Source of the DNA: G965233625 sp965233625
Lineage (GTDB): Bacteria; Planctomycetota; Planctomycetia; Pirellulales; Pirellulaceae
Reading direction: 5' to 3'
NCBI GenBank assembly: GCA_965233625.1
Contig: OZ247499.1
Location: 5,456,001-5,520,000, forward strand
Length of the DNA stretch: 64,000 nt
Shown here: positions 1 to 11,901 of the stretch, in pieces
How the letters are laid out: every line of letters begins with the position of its first letter
Numbering within the stretch: the stretch's first letter is position 1
Made by a program: the position numbers and the translations under genes
The notes under the pieces: model-generated
The model's database searches: none
Told to the model about the DNA's origin: nothing
Seen by the model: the letters and a program-made list of their open reading frames with translations, nothing else

Positions 1-779
1 GGGTGGAAGCTGTGGAAAGCACGCTCGTCCCTGCTGTTAAACGCCCAGCGGGTCGAACCGACGTGTTCCGACGCTTCGTTTGTGCCTGCTCCACTGTCCA
101 TGTGGCTAGAGAAGATGGCGTTGCAGCTGCACCAGTTGCATTGCGGAGAGGCTTTATCGATGCCGGTTTTCTCCGCCACCATCAGCGTCGAGCTGGTTCC
201 GTCGGTGATGTCCGAGAAACGCAGGCCATCGTTGCGGGGATTACCAAAACGGAAGACACCATTCGTGTTCCAGGTGTTGGCCGAATCGTCGCCGCTGGTC
301 CAGTTGCTACCAGCGTTGCCCGCGTAGTTATGGGTTGCCTGGTTGCCCTGAATCTTTGGATTCGCTGACGAAGGGCAAACAAAGGCGTCGATATCCGCCC
401 GCACTGCGGCGTCAATTTCAGGATTGTTGCCCATCCAGCCGCTGTCACTGAAGATGCGGTTGTCGACGGTGTCGTACAGATTATCCCGCTCCATGAATGG
501 CAGGATGTAAACGCCCCAAGCCCAACCCCAACCACCGCGGTTGGCGCCGTTATTGCTCAAACTTCCAGCCATGCCGACGGGCAATTCGCCGTACGTGTCA
601 TGGTGGTTGTGCATCGCTAGGCCAATCTGCTTCAGATTGTTAGTGCACTGCGCGCGGCGGGCGGCTTCGCGGGCGGCTTGGACGGCTGGCAGCAGCAGGG
701 CTACCAGTACGCCAATGATGGCAATCACAACAAGTAGCTCCACCAGGGTAAAGCCACGACGATTCCTTCGAGATTCCAT
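1..779 (-). CDS. DUF1559 pseudopilin-type protein, C-terminus off the window
   Basis: The N-terminus has a type IV prepilin/type II pseudopilin signal: basic MESRRNRRG, then FTLVELLVVIAIIGVLVALL, followed by the DUF1559 hallmark NNLKQIGLAMHNHHDTYGE. The FTLVE junction is the expected prepilin peptidase cleavage and methylation site, and the hydrophobic helix anchors the protein in the inner membrane. Later visible pieces, such as DITDGTSSTLMVAEK, are typical of the large planctomycete DUF1559 family, whose function is not well defined. About 259 residues are visible and the frame is open at base 1, so the C-terminus lies to the left. The ATG at 779 is preceded by CCGGAG. Family assignment is confident; the physiological role is unknown. 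Confidence 0.93.
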   Translation of the reverse strand, partial: MESRRNRRGFTLVELLVVIAIIGVLVALLLPAVQAAREAARRAQCTNNLKQIGLAMHNHHDTYGELPVGMAGSLSNNGANRGGWGWAWGVYILPFMERDNLYDTVDNRIFSDSGWMGNNPEIDAAVRADIDAFVCPSSANPKIQGNQATHNYAGNAGSNWTSGDDSANTWNTNGVFRFGNPRNDGLRFSDITDGTSSTLMVAEKTGIDKASPQCNWCSCNAIFSSHMDSGAGTNEASEHVGSTRWAFNSRDERAFHSFH

Positions 780-1065
780 TGCAGCGGTCTCCGGAAAATG
801 AAAAGGGAGAAATTTCTGGAAACAACCGCCACATTCCCATAAACGCAGTGTTTACAGAGGATGAGATAGAGAGAAAATGCGTGACGAGTGCTTCCCCTCG
901 GGGATACTACCAGGGGTGCATGCAAATTTCCAGTTTTACTGGAATTTTCTTATCAATTTCTTGATGTAATCTTCCCCCGGTCCCTGAACCGACCGCAGAA
1001 CCCTCGGTAAACCACGTCTAGCAAGCGATTTAGGGCCATTTGCGGCCTGAATCGCCCGCAAGCAC
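780..1065. other. Intergenic region upstream of the DUF1559 gene
   Basis: This 286-base gap separates the end of the hydrolase gene from the start of the DUF1559 gene, both on the minus strand. It should hold the promoter of the DUF1559 gene. I see an AT-richer stretch around 930-970 but no convincing -35/-10 pair, hairpin or small gene. Confidence 0.4.
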
Positions 1066-1920
1066 CTACAACCAGTCCGCCATCACCTTCAACAGGTCGC
1101 CACGGCAGCCGCGATAGAAGTGGTCGGCGCCTGTAACGGTGCTGCATTCAAGTGGTGCGCCGGTATCTTCCGCAATTTTCGTCAGGGCGGCGGGCATTCC
1201 CGCGAAGGCGATGCCGCCTTCAAGTTCTACGGAGCCGTAGACAAAGAGTGTGCGTACGGGCAGCTTATGGGCGAACTTCAGAATGTTGTAGTTCTCGGCC
1301 GGTCCATACTTATCGATGTAGGCCTCAGCAGCAATTAGCAGCGGGTAAGGGAAGGAAACATCGATAAGTGCTGCGGGCTTGCCCGCGGCGATGCTCTGGT
1401 TGGCGGCGGTCAGAGAGTCGAAGAACAGGCTGCTCTGACTGGAATTCTGAAACGCCTTGTACGAAAGCCGCGGCGGCGAAGCAGCAACCACCGCTGCAAT
1501 GGCGGGATGGGGATCGTGGGCGGCGGCGTAAACAGACTTGATGGCGCCAAGACTATGCCCGAACAACGCAATCCGCTGGTAGCCGCGGTCTTGCAGCAGA
1601 TCCACCCAAGCCCGCACATCATGCGTGCAATCCGAAACCTTTTCAAACGCGGCGCCCTGCCGGTGATTCCGCCCGGTGGAAATCGCCGTATTCACACCGT
1701 CGTGACCACGGGTGTTGGCCCACAGCACCGCGGCGCCGGTTTCCCGCAATCCAGGCGTGAGTTCTTCCAGCATGGTCGAACTGTAGAAGTTGCCGCCCAC
1801 GCCCGGCAGGCACACAATCGCGTCGATACCGTCCGGCTTTGCCGCCGCCGTGGGTTCGCACAAGGCGCCGTCCACGCGCAGACCGTCGGCAGTCGTGGTG
1901 TGGATCAGATCAACAATCAC
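1066..1920 (-). CDS. alpha/beta hydrolase
   Basis: A 284-residue protein with the alpha/beta hydrolase pattern. There is an early LPGVGGNFYSS loop that could form the oxyanion site, the nucleophile elbow GHSLG (serine near residue 122) and a C-terminal GADHFY that would supply the catalytic histidine. No signal peptide is visible, so it is probably cytosolic. The substrate is unknown; an esterase or acyl-hydrolase is most likely. The start is a GTG whose bases overlap the TGA of the upstream beta-propeller gene (GTGA at 1917-1920), which implies translational coupling. The family call is solid and the specificity is not inferable. Confidence 0.85.
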   Translation of the reverse strand: MIVDLIHTTTADGLRVDGALCEPTAAAKPDGIDAIVCLPGVGGNFYSSTMLEELTPGLRETGAAVLWANTRGHDGVNTAISTGRNHRQGAAFEKVSDCTHDVRAWVDLLQDRGYQRIALFGHSLGAIKSVYAAAHDPHPAIAAVVAASPPRLSYKAFQNSSQSSLFFDSLTAANQSIAAGKPAALIDVSFPYPLLIAAEAYIDKYGPAENYNILKFAHKLPVRTLFVYGSVELEGGIAFAGMPAALTKIAEDTGAPLECSTVTGADHFYRGCRGDLLKVMADWL

Positions 1921-3476
1921 GGCGTTGCGTTCAATGCAGAAGGAGGCTCGCGCCGGGTCTCTGGGGCTGATTCCGTGACGGGCGCCGGCAGCTTGCCGCC
2001 CTTGCCTCCAGGTGTCGCCAACGACATCGTTGGCCCCGCACGGTTCTCACGCAGGTCCGAAGGACTCGCTTCGCCCGGATGGGCCACGGTGGTAATGCCC
2101 GCAGTTGACCGCCCCAGGCAATACAGATGCGAACCTGTCCGCAATAGGAGATGGTCGCCCGCGATGGCAGGTGTGGCCAGGCAGTTGGCGTGCAGGTGAT
2201 TCGCCGCCAGCAGTTGAAACTTGCGGGGCGAAGCTTTGAAGACAAACGTGTCGCCCGACTCGCTCACAGCGTAAATACGGCCGGAAGCCGCCACCAGACT
2301 GGCGGAAAACTTATCGCGCAATTTACGCGACCACTGCAAGCTGCCGTCCGTTACATCCAGACAGGCCAATTTGCCGTTATCCCCAATCGTGTAGAGGTAG
2401 CCGTCATAAACCAGGCCGGTCGGCACGTAGGGCCCGCCCTTCGGATTCCGCCACGCCACATGACTGCGCGTTACATCGCCGCGGCCGCCTGTCTTCACGG
2501 CGAACACCGGGCCATTGGCTCCGCTGCTGCTAATTACATGCTTCGCCACGCCATCTTCGGTGACGGGGATCGCAGTCGGGCAGGCGATATCGCTCACGCC
2601 CCGCGCCCGCCACAGACGCTTGCCATTGGCAGGATCGTAGGCGGTGATCCAGCCCCGCGATCCGCCTGCTGCGTCCGATCCGTTGACGATCAGTTCCTGC
2701 CGGATTTCGCCTTGGTCGCCGGTGGCAGCGCGGATCAGAATGGGCGAAGTCCACGAACCTTCACCGGCCCGCGACGTCTGCCAGACGATCTCTCCATTGT
2801 GCTTGTTGACGCCCACCAGGTAAGAATCTTCCTGCCCGTCGCAAAGTTGCACCACCAGATCGCCTGCCAGCAGCGGGCTGGATGCTGCGCCCCATTGCGG
2901 CGCCTTCTGCACCAGCGGGCGGTGCCATAACTTGTCACCGCGGTGGTCGAAAGCCGTCAGGCCGTGCCCGCGGAAATAGGCAATCACCCGGTCAGCGTCG
3001 CAGACCACGGTGGACGAAGCGTGGCCGTTCTTCAGATGGGTCCGGCCCGTGGCACGGCCAACAATCTGCTGCCAGCGCTGCTGCCCGCCATCACGATCGT
3101 AACACTGCACCGCCAGCAGCGCGTCTTCCTTTTTGTCGCCTTCGACAGCTATCGCGGAGGTGATGAAAATCCGCGACCCCCAGACCACCGGGGACGAATT
3201 GCCTTTGCCCGCAAGCTTCGTCCGCCACAGCACGCCCTGTTCCCGGCTCCACTTTAGCGGCGGGTTTGCATCGGGCTGCACACCTTGCAGGTCACCGCCA
3301 CGCCACCCGCTCCAGGCGCCCGCATCAGGCGGCAGCGTAATGGAAGCTGTTGTCAGCGGTACGGGCGGCGCGGGTTGCTTGAAGGCTGTGTCAGCAACGG
3401 GCTGGCTGCACCCTGCGGCGCAGACCGCTGCCGTGGCTAATAAGGCGCATCGCAGAGCTGAGGTGAAAGAAAACAT
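1917..3476 (-). CDS. PQQ-like beta-propeller lipoprotein
   Basis: A 519-residue protein starting with a lipoprotein signal (MFSFTSALRCALLATAAVCA then AGCS, lipidated cysteine expected). It is followed by repeated propeller blades with outer-strand motifs such as GSRIFITS, CYDRDGGQQRW, GVNKHNGEIVWQT and LDVTDGSLQW. These resemble the BamB/PQQ-dehydrogenase-like repeats that are abundant in planctomycetes, usually without a known enzymatic role. The frame is open upstream to 3707, but the lipoprotein signal at the ATG at 3476 decides the start. It is the first gene of a coupled pair with the alpha/beta hydrolase. It probably acts at the cell envelope as a binding or scaffold protein. Confidence 0.87.
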   Translation of the reverse strand: MFSFTSALRCALLATAAVCAAGCSQPVADTAFKQPAPPVPLTTASITLPPDAGAWSGWRGGDLQGVQPDANPPLKWSREQGVLWRTKLAGKGNSSPVVWGSRIFITSAIAVEGDKKEDALLAVQCYDRDGGQQRWQQIVGRATGRTHLKNGHASSTVVCDADRVIAYFRGHGLTAFDHRGDKLWHRPLVQKAPQWGAASSPLLAGDLVVQLCDGQEDSYLVGVNKHNGEIVWQTSRAGEGSWTSPILIRAATGDQGEIRQELIVNGSDAAGGSRGWITAYDPANGKRLWRARGVSDIACPTAIPVTEDGVAKHVISSSGANGPVFAVKTGGRGDVTRSHVAWRNPKGGPYVPTGLVYDGYLYTIGDNGKLACLDVTDGSLQWSRKLRDKFSASLVAASGRIYAVSESGDTFVFKASPRKFQLLAANHLHANCLATPAIAGDHLLLRTGSHLYCLGRSTAGITTVAHPGEASPSDLRENRAGPTMSLATPGGKGGKLPAPVTESAPETRREPPSALNATP

Positions 3477-3811
3477 GGTGTACACACCCGTCGGCGTGCT
3501 GTTTCCTGGGGCTAAGGCAGCAAAGGCGGGACGAATGCTGCGGGAGGTAGGTTCGTTCGGCGGAAAATGCCAGATGTCTTCATAGTAGACGTCCGGGATA
3601 TTCCACGCAAACCCTTCGTCAACTTTCCCCATGATTTCGTGATAATTCCTATCGAAAGTTGAGGCGAGGCCTGATGGCCAGGTTGAGTCATTTTCCCGGA
3701 AGCTCACCGCATCACGACCGGCAGGCGCGATCTGAACTTCGTTGACACCCCATTACGCCGCTCCTAAAATCCGTCTTTTGCAATAAACCGGCGGTATCTG
3801 GGAGTTTTTCT
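3477..3811. other. Divergent promoter region between beta-propeller lipoprotein and acs
   Basis: This 335-base gap separates two divergent genes. The right part holds a near-consensus plus-strand promoter, listed separately. The left part is open in the frame of the minus-strand lipoprotein, but that extension would bury its signal peptide and is judged non-coding. Confidence 0.5.
3742..3770 (+). promoter_or_regulatory. Sigma-70 type promoter of acs
   Basis: A perfect TTGACA (3742-3747), a 17-base spacer and TAAAAT (3765-3770) precede the acs start by about 42 bases. This gives a short leader of roughly 35 bases that contains a GGGAG ribosome-binding sequence near 3800. It is one of the closest matches to the housekeeping consensus that I saw in the window. 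Confidence 0.65.
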
Positions 3812-5763
<1,952 letters not shown>

Positions 5764-5767
<4 letters not shown>

Positions 5768-8700
5768 ACCATTCCGCAGATGCAGGCGGCGAAGGAGTTC
5801 CCCGCATCCGTTCGCACCGTCCGTTCCGCGGGCTGAAGTTCCGCGGAGAGCTGCGGCCCTCGCAGGCGGACGTCGTCGAAATCGCGCGGCGTAAACTGCT
5901 TGAAGGTAAACGCCGCCTGCACATTGTGGCGCCGCCCGGTTCCGGCAAAACCGTGCTGGGCCTGTATCTGTGGGCAGAATGTGTGAAGACGCCCGCCGTG
6001 GTGCTTTCGCCCAACTCCGCCATTCAGATGCAATGGGCCGCCCGCGTCGATCTGTTCGATGCGCCCAGCGGCGACGCCGGCGATCTGGTCAGCACCGATC
6101 CCAAAAACCCGCACGTGCTGACTTCACTCACGTATCAATCCGTCACGCTGCCTCGCCGTGGCGGCGACGATCTGACCGAACGTGCCTGTGAACTGTGGCG
6201 GGAGAAGCTGATCGAATCCGCCCAGGTGCATTCGCCCCGCGAAGCCACCATCTGGATCAACAGCCTCAAGAAGCGGAACCCGCAGTACTATCAGCGGCGG
6301 CTTTCGTCCTACACCAAAAAGATCCGCGACGCCGACGCCCTGGAAGGCGAATCGCTTTCCACGCTGCACGCCTCTTCCCGCGCCACGCTCGACCGGCTGA
6401 AGCAGCAGCGGATCGGGCTGATTATTCTGGACGAATGCCATCACCTGATGGGGCACTGGGGCCGGGTGCTGGCCGACGCCCACGACCTGCTGGACGAACC
6501 CGTCGTCGTCGGTCTGACCGCCACACCGCCCGACCGTGGCGGCAAGCATCAGACAGACATCGAACGTTACGACGAATTCTTCGGCGAGATCGACTACGAA
6601 GTGCCCGTGCCCGCCGTTGTCAAAGACGGCTTCCTGGCGCCGTATCAGGATCTGGCTTATTTCGTCCGTCCCACGGCGGAAGAACTTTCGTACGTGGCCA
6701 ACGCCGACGACCTGCTGCACGAACTGGTCGAAGACCTCTGCCGCGAACGCGAACCCGAACCCGGCGACCCGCTGCACCAGCCGGAAGAGCATGCAGAGTT
6801 AGACCAGCCAGGCGACCCGCACGCAGACGACGCTGAAACGGTGGACGATGATCAGGGCGAAGCGAATTCAGAATCGCAGCAGCCGCCGGAACCTTCGACC
6901 GGCGATCCGGCTGGCGTGACTTCCGAAGATAGTGAAGCGGAAGAATCACCCGCCGAAGAACCTGCGCCGCATCTGTGTGCAGAACCGCTGCCCGACTGGC
7001 TGTACCGCGTTCTGGAACAGCGGCGTCTGCCGACCGGCAAGGTGCGTAGCTGGTCCGCCTTCGAGCGCCGCGATCCGGACTTTGCCCGCACCGCGCGGTT
7101 GTTCCTGCTGCGGCTGGGACGTGAGCTGCCGGAAGACACGCCGCTACCTGATGAAGACTTCGACCCCGGCGCGCCGGCGGATATTTCCGACCTGACGCCC
7201 GTTATCGACCGCTATGTGCGGCACCGGCTGCGGCTGAGCACGGATGCGGGCGATCACCGCCTGGCGGAAAAAGCGATTTCGCGTCTGCGTTCGCTCGGCG
7301 TGCAGATTACGGAAACCGGCTGTCAAAGCTGTGCATCGCCCGTGGGCCGCGTGCTGGCGTATTCGCGCAGCAAGACGTTGGCGATCCCCACGATTCTTGC
7401 GGCAGAACACAAACATCTGGGCGACCGTCTGCGGGCCGTGGTCGTGGCCGATTACGAAAAGACGTCGGCCGTCACTGCGGAAGTGGATCACCTGCTGGAC
7501 GATGAAGCGGGCGGCGCCGTCGCGGCGTTCAAGTCGCTGATTAGTCACCCGGCCACCGACGCTTTGGACCCGGTGCTCATCACCGGCAGCAGCGTGCTGG
7601 TGGACGACGACCTGGCGGACACCTTCGACGCCGCCGCCCGGCAGTGGATGAAGGACAACGGCTATTCGGTGGAGCTCCGCGCGGGCGAGGAAGATGGCTT
7701 TCATTCCATCAGCGGACGTGGCGGCGATTGGTGCCCGCGGGTGTATGTGCAGATGATTACCGACCTGTTTCAGCAGGGCGTGACCCGCTGCCTGGTCGGC
7801 ACGCGGGGGCTGCTGGGCGAAGGCTGGGATGCGAACCGCATTAACGTGCTGATCGACCTGACGACGGTCACGACATCGATGACGGTCAATCAGCTCCGTG
7901 GCCGTTCCATCCGCCTGGACCCTCGCGATCCGCAGAAGCTGGCCAACAACTGGGATGTGGTCTGCATCGCGCCGGAGTTCAGCAAGGGCCTGGACGATTA
8001 TCACCGCTTCATCGCAAAGCATAAAACGCTGTTCGGCGTCACCGACGATGGCGCCATTGAGAAAGGCGTGGGACATGTGCACGCCGCCTTTACCGAAATC
8101 CGCCCTGAAGGTCTGGAAAACACGACCGAAGTGCTGAACGCCGACATGCTGGAACGGATCGACGACCGGCCGCACGTCCGCAGCCTCTGGAAGATCGGGC
8201 GCCCGTATCAGGCCGAACCGGTCCGCGCCGTCGAAACTATCGTCAGCGCCGGCGGCGGCAAAGCGTTTCCCGCCATGGGCAAACCCAAAGACCCGTGGAG
8301 CGCTACCTCGCTGGCTCTAGCCATCGGCGCCGCCGTGCTGGAAGCGCTGCGTGAAACCGGGCAGCTTCAATACGACCGCAACATCCACGCGGGTGAGCGC
8401 GCCGGCGGTTACGTACGGCTGTTCCTGGAAGAAGCCACCGAAGAAGAAAGCCGTGTGTTCAGCGCCGCCCTGCGCGAAGTGCTCGGCCCGCTGCGTAAGC
8501 CGCGTTACGTCATTCCCCGCGAAGCCGAAGTCGCCACGCCAACCTGGCTGACGCGAATTCTTCCCAGCATCGTCGGGCAGTTCTTCGAGAAGCGGCAGCG
8601 GAAACGCGTCATGCTGCACGCCGTGCCCGCTTCCCTTTCCCGCAACCGCGACGAAGTCGCGATCTTCCAGAAACACTGGAACCAGCACGTCAGCCCCGGC

Positions 8701-8814
8701 GAAGCCGTCTACGCCTACCACGGCGCCGGCGCCGACCTCATCGACCAGGCCCGCCGCACCGGCATCGCCCCCCGCAATCAGGTGCACGACAAAGAGATTT
8801 TTATCTCTGAGTAA
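5764..8814 (+). CDS. SF2 DEAD/DEAH-type helicase with acidic insertion and unknown C-terminal domain
   Basis: A 1016-residue superfamily 2 helicase. Motif I is APPGSGKT (residues 56-63), motif II is DECH (223-226) and motif III is GLTATPP. In the second RecA lobe, GTRGLLGEGWDA (about 679) and QLRGRSIR (about 705) match motifs V and VI. Residues about 328-412 form an acidic, Pro/Ser/Glu-rich low-complexity insertion between the lobes. Residues 415-560 and the last 180 residues match nothing I recognise; the C-terminal segment ends in a compact region with HWNQHVSPGEAVYAYHG. No nuclease or methylase domain is visible. It is translationally coupled to acs. It could act in repair, RNA handling or defence; the substrate cannot be read from the sequence. 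Confidence 0.85.
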
Positions 8815-8815
8815 G

Positions 8816-8876
8816 CCGTGGGGCAGGCGCCTGCCTGCGTGCCGCATGACAGATATCGGCGGTCAAACCACCACAC
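8816..8876. repeat. Dispersed palindromic repeat, family 1 (long copy)
   Basis: Two bases after the helicase stop lies GCCGTGGGGCAGGCGCCTGC and its continuation. The core is the perfect palindrome GGCAGGCGCCTGCC at 8822-8835, followed by GCCGCATGACA and GGTCAAACCAC. A copy at 44171-44222 shares both the palindrome and these flanking blocks. Confidence 0.7.
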
Positions 8877-8946
8877 TTTGTTCGACGGCGCCGGGCGCCA
8901 AGTGTTAGCATGAAAGTTGCTATACACGCTCGCCGGAGGTCTAACG

Positions 8947-9480
8947 ATGTTCGAACGATTGGCTGCCATTTCGCGTGGCTTAGATTCGCTGTGGCCGAAG
9001 CGATGGTACGAAGGAGCGGTGATGATTGGCATCGTGATCATTCTTGCCGCGATGCTGCTGCCGCCAGTGCAGTGGGCCAGTAGCGGTGATACGTGCTTCC
9101 CGGTTGAAGTTCTGGTGTTCGATGCTGAGACCCGGAAGCCCATTAACGGCGCCAAGGTGGGTGTGACCCGCGGGGCGTTTGCGCCGGTTAAGTCTGCGGT
9201 TCTTGATCCGGCGTACAGGTTAAACCCGGCATCCGCCTCAGATGCTGTTACCGCCGATCATGGCGGCGCCACCCTCAGGGTCTGTTGCTCCACCGGCGCC
9301 AACTACGAGCGTCCGGAAACGCACGCTCATCCGCAGTCGCATTGGGTGAAGGTCAGCGCTGATGGGTATGGCAAGGTGGTTGTGCCGGTGCGTGTGGAAT
9401 CCATTCCCCTGGAGCAACTTAGAAAGCGTGGCGTTCTGCTTGTTCCTGTCGGTCTGTTCCGCGATGAAGCACGCGAATGA
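8947..9480 (+). CDS. Membrane-anchored protein with Ig-like/carboxypeptidase-regulatory fold
   Basis: A 177-residue protein. The N-terminal 25 residues are followed by one membrane helix (GAVMIGIVIILAAMLLPPV). The exported part begins VEVLVFDAETRKPINGAKVGV, the usual first strands of a carboxypeptidase-regulatory-like beta-sandwich, and has WVKVSADGYGKVVVPV later. The start at 8947 is chosen because a perfect GGAGGT lies six bases upstream; an earlier in-frame ATG at 8917 has none. Its TGA overlaps the ATG of the phosphatase gene, so the two are coupled and may act together at the membrane. The function is unknown. Confidence 0.75.
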   Translation: MFERLAAISRGLDSLWPKRWYEGAVMIGIVIILAAMLLPPVQWASSGDTCFPVEVLVFDAETRKPINGAKVGVTRGAFAPVKSAVLDPAYRLNPASASDAVTADHGGATLRVCCSTGANYERPETHAHPQSHWVKVSADGYGKVVVPVRVESIPLEQLRKRGVLLVPVGLFRDEARE

Positions 9481-10178
9481 AATACGGGTTTCTGTTCGCC
9501 CTGCAGGCAGCCTCACTCACAGGCCTGGCGGTGATGTATCGTGGCTGGGGGTGGTTGTTGTTGTGGCCGGCTGTTAGCTTCGCCGTGATGGCGGCGGGTT
9601 ATCTGGGCGCAGGGTTGCGTGTCACGGGCAAGCGCGATGATGGCACGTTGGCGTGGTGGGCGATGTTGCTGCTGCTTCCCTACCTGCTCTTCGGCTGGTC
9701 TGTCTGGTACGTGCTGCGTTGGCTCTCGCGGAAGCCGGCCTATCATCGGTTGAGCGGTGGCGTGCTGATCGGGCGGCGGTTGCTTCCCGGTGAGTTGCCG
9801 CCGGAGGTAGAAACTGTGGTAGATCTGACATCTGAATTCGTCGAGCCTGCCGCCATCCGGAACCACACACAATATATCGCAGCGCCCATGCTAGACGCGG
9901 GCGTTGCGGCGCCGCAGCAGCTTGCGGAACTAGCGCGGCGGATCGCAGCAGAACGATCGACGGTGTACATTCACTGCGCACAGGGGCGTGGACGGACGGG
10001 GCTGGTGGCGTCGCTGGTGCTGCTTGCTAAGGGCGAAGCCGCCGATGCGGACGACGCGTTGCAGCAGGTTCAGGCGGCGCGGCCCGGTGTACGGCTAGGC
10101 AGCGTGCAGATGAAGTCGCTGCGGGCTGCGGCGGAGTTGCTTCGCGCTTCATCTCCGAAGGAGCAACAAAGTTATTGA
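9477..10178 (+). CDS. Membrane-bound dual-specificity/tyrosine phosphatase-like protein
   Basis: A 233-residue protein with about three membrane helices in residues 1-80, followed by a cysteine phosphatase domain. The signature loop is HCAQGRGRTG, with C167 as predicted nucleophile and R173 as phosphate-binding arginine (CX5R). D139-140 in PMLDAG is a candidate general acid. The domain resembles small dual-specificity phosphatases; the substrate could be a phosphoprotein, a phosphoinositide-like lipid or another phosphomonoester. The phosphatase domain should face the cytosol if the helices place it there. It overlaps the upstream gene by ATGA. The catalytic class is confident and the substrate unknown. 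Confidence 0.83.
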   Translation: MKYGFLFALQAASLTGLAVMYRGWGWLLLWPAVSFAVMAAGYLGAGLRVTGKRDDGTLAWWAMLLLLPYLLFGWSVWYVLRWLSRKPAYHRLSGGVLIGRRLLPGELPPEVETVVDLTSEFVEPAAIRNHTQYIAAPMLDAGVAAPQQLAELARRIAAERSTVYIHCAQGRGRTGLVASLVLLAKGEAADADDALQQVQAARPGVRLGSVQMKSLRAAAELLRASSPKEQQSY

Positions 10179-10203
10179 TGCTCCGGCATCAGCTTTGGCC
10201 GCG

Positions 10204-11736
10204 TTACTTCTGCCCGATGCAAATCAGCTCTTTTAACGTGCGGGCGTAGATTCTTCCATCGGCGTAAGAAAGGCTAGAGAGCGTCCAGGTGCGGGTCGCG
10301 GGGCCAAGGTCGCTGATGGAAATCAGCGCGTTTTCGTCTAGCTTTGCCGCGTTCCACTTCAGCACGTACACCATGCCGGTCATGGTGGGATAGTAGAGAT
10401 AATCGCCAACGACCAGCGGGCTGGCCGCGGACACATGGCCCCAGCCATTGCCGGCATTGCGTTTGTCCATGGTCACCACGAAACCGTCAGCGTTTTTCAT
10501 GTCATTGGGCAACGCGTCTTTCCACTGTACTACGTCAGGCTGATCTTTCTGCCGGACCACCTGGGCGGGAACCTGTAGATACTCCACTTTGCCAGTTGGC
10601 GTGTGGACACGTCCGATCAGGAACTGACTGTCGCTGCGGAAATAGTGATAGTCGCCAATGAGGAGGTTGGTGTTTTTCGTTAGTGGCCGGCGGTTGGGTT
10701 TGATATCTACGTCTTGCTGCCGGACGTATTTTTCGCCGTTATGCCGGGTGATGATTACGTTGTTGTACAACGGCGTGCGACGCAGCAGCTTTCCGGAAGT
10801 TGTGTCGATGGTCAGATGTTCCTGGCCGGCAAAGCCGGTGGCGATACGGGCGTTCCAGCAGGCGTTCTGTGCCGACGGGAAGCCTTTCACGGCCAGTGAC
10901 CAGATTGTGTCACCGTTGGCGGCGTTGACCAGCGACATGCCGTACGGTTCTTCGGGTGGCTGATGTCCGCCGCCACGACCGGTAAGAATGGCGTGCGTTC
11001 CGTCGGCCATGACGCCCGGAAGCGATGTCTGGTGAATGGAGGTTCCCGCCTTGGCGATCCACTTACGCTGGCCGGTCTTCATATCGAAGGCTTGCAGATG
11101 CGTCCAGTACTTCCGGCCTCTGCCCAGCGGTTTGGCGCCCGCCTTGGTGGTGTGTTCGGGTTGCAGGTCTGTGCCGGTGTACTGCACGGTGATGATATTG
11201 CCGTCGTGCAGGAAGGGTTCGTGCAGCCGGGCGTGATGCCGTCCGAAGGGCGTCCAGTTGTACGACCACTGCTGGTTCCCGTCATAGTCGAAGCAGCGGA
11301 TACAGCCGCCGACGTTGACAAAGCACACACGCTCTCCGTCCGCAACGGGCGAAGCCGCGGTGTTATCGCTGAACAGGCTGGAGAGATCGGTGTTGCGGAC
11401 GCCGGGAATCACACGCTGCCAGAGCAGTTTGCCGGTCTTCGCATCGAAGCACATTCCCGCGATGTTGCTGCCATATTGCGTGTCTTCCTTCACCGCTTCA
11501 TGGCTGGTCACAAACACGCGTCCGTTGCTGATAACGGGCGTCCCCTGCCCCGTACTGGGCAGCTTCGCACGCCACAGAATGTTGCGGCCATGCGTGGCAC
11601 TGAATTCCACGGGCGCCTGGCCTTGCACCGAAAAATTGCCGCCCGGACCCGCTGCCTGCGGCCACTGCGCGGAAGCGGGAAGCACGTAACCAAGCGACAG
11701 AATAGCCAGCGATAGGAAGTAGCAGAAACGATGCAT
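10204..11736 (-). CDS. Exported PQQ-like beta-propeller protein
   Basis: A 510-residue protein with a Sec signal peptide (MHRFCYFLSLAILSLGYVLP then ASAQ). Propeller blades show motifs such as GRVFVTSHEAV, CFDAKTGKLLWQRV, AFDMKTGQRKWIAK and LVNAANGDTIWS. It is a paralogue of the beta-propeller at 1917-3476 and of the partial one at the right edge. An upstream in-frame start at 11799 would bury the signal, so the ATG at 11736 is preferred. It is likely periplasmic. No catalytic residues are recognisable and the role is unknown. Confidence 0.87.
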   Translation of the reverse strand: MHRFCYFLSLAILSLGYVLPASAQWPQAAGPGGNFSVQGQAPVEFSATHGRNILWRAKLPSTGQGTPVISNGRVFVTSHEAVKEDTQYGSNIAGMCFDAKTGKLLWQRVIPGVRNTDLSSLFSDNTAASPVADGERVCFVNVGGCIRCFDYDGNQQWSYNWTPFGRHHARLHEPFLHDGNIITVQYTGTDLQPEHTTKAGAKPLGRGRKYWTHLQAFDMKTGQRKWIAKAGTSIHQTSLPGVMADGTHAILTGRGGGHQPPEEPYGMSLVNAANGDTIWSLAVKGFPSAQNACWNARIATGFAGQEHLTIDTTSGKLLRRTPLYNNVIITRHNGEKYVRQQDVDIKPNRRPLTKNTNLLIGDYHYFRSDSQFLIGRVHTPTGKVEYLQVPAQVVRQKDQPDVVQWKDALPNDMKNADGFVVTMDKRNAGNGWGHVSAASPLVVGDYLYYPTMTGMVYVLKWNAAKLDENALISISDLGPATRTWTLSSLSYADGRIYARTLKELICIGQK

Positions 11737-11808
11737 GACGCTTACCGGGTGGGTGGATAAGAAGCGGAACTGGCGAAACGAAGGTTTGTTCTTCACCATC
11801 TGGCGCGC

Positions 11809-11831
11809 GGCAGGCAGGCTCCTGCCCTACG
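11809..11831. repeat. Dispersed palindromic repeat, family 1 (short copy)
   Basis: GGCAGGCAGGCTCCTGCCCT followed by ACG lies between fabI and the beta-propeller gene. It is an imperfect version of the GGCAGGCGCCTGCC palindrome family found elsewhere in the window. Confidence 0.5.
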
Positions 11832-11901
11832 CAGTGCGCGCGGAGACTTGGCTAAAGACAGAGGCTTATTGTAGCTAACGCCAGACGAGTTGCGGGGCGT
11901 T

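Noticed and set aside
3477..3707. N-terminal extension of the beta-propeller lipoprotein to 3707
   Set aside because: It would place 77 non-conserved residues before a clean lipoprotein signal and would run into the acs promoter region.
7144..8175. A 343-codon minus-strand frame inside the helicase gene
   Set aside because: Shadow of the helicase coding region; no plausible start context or domain.
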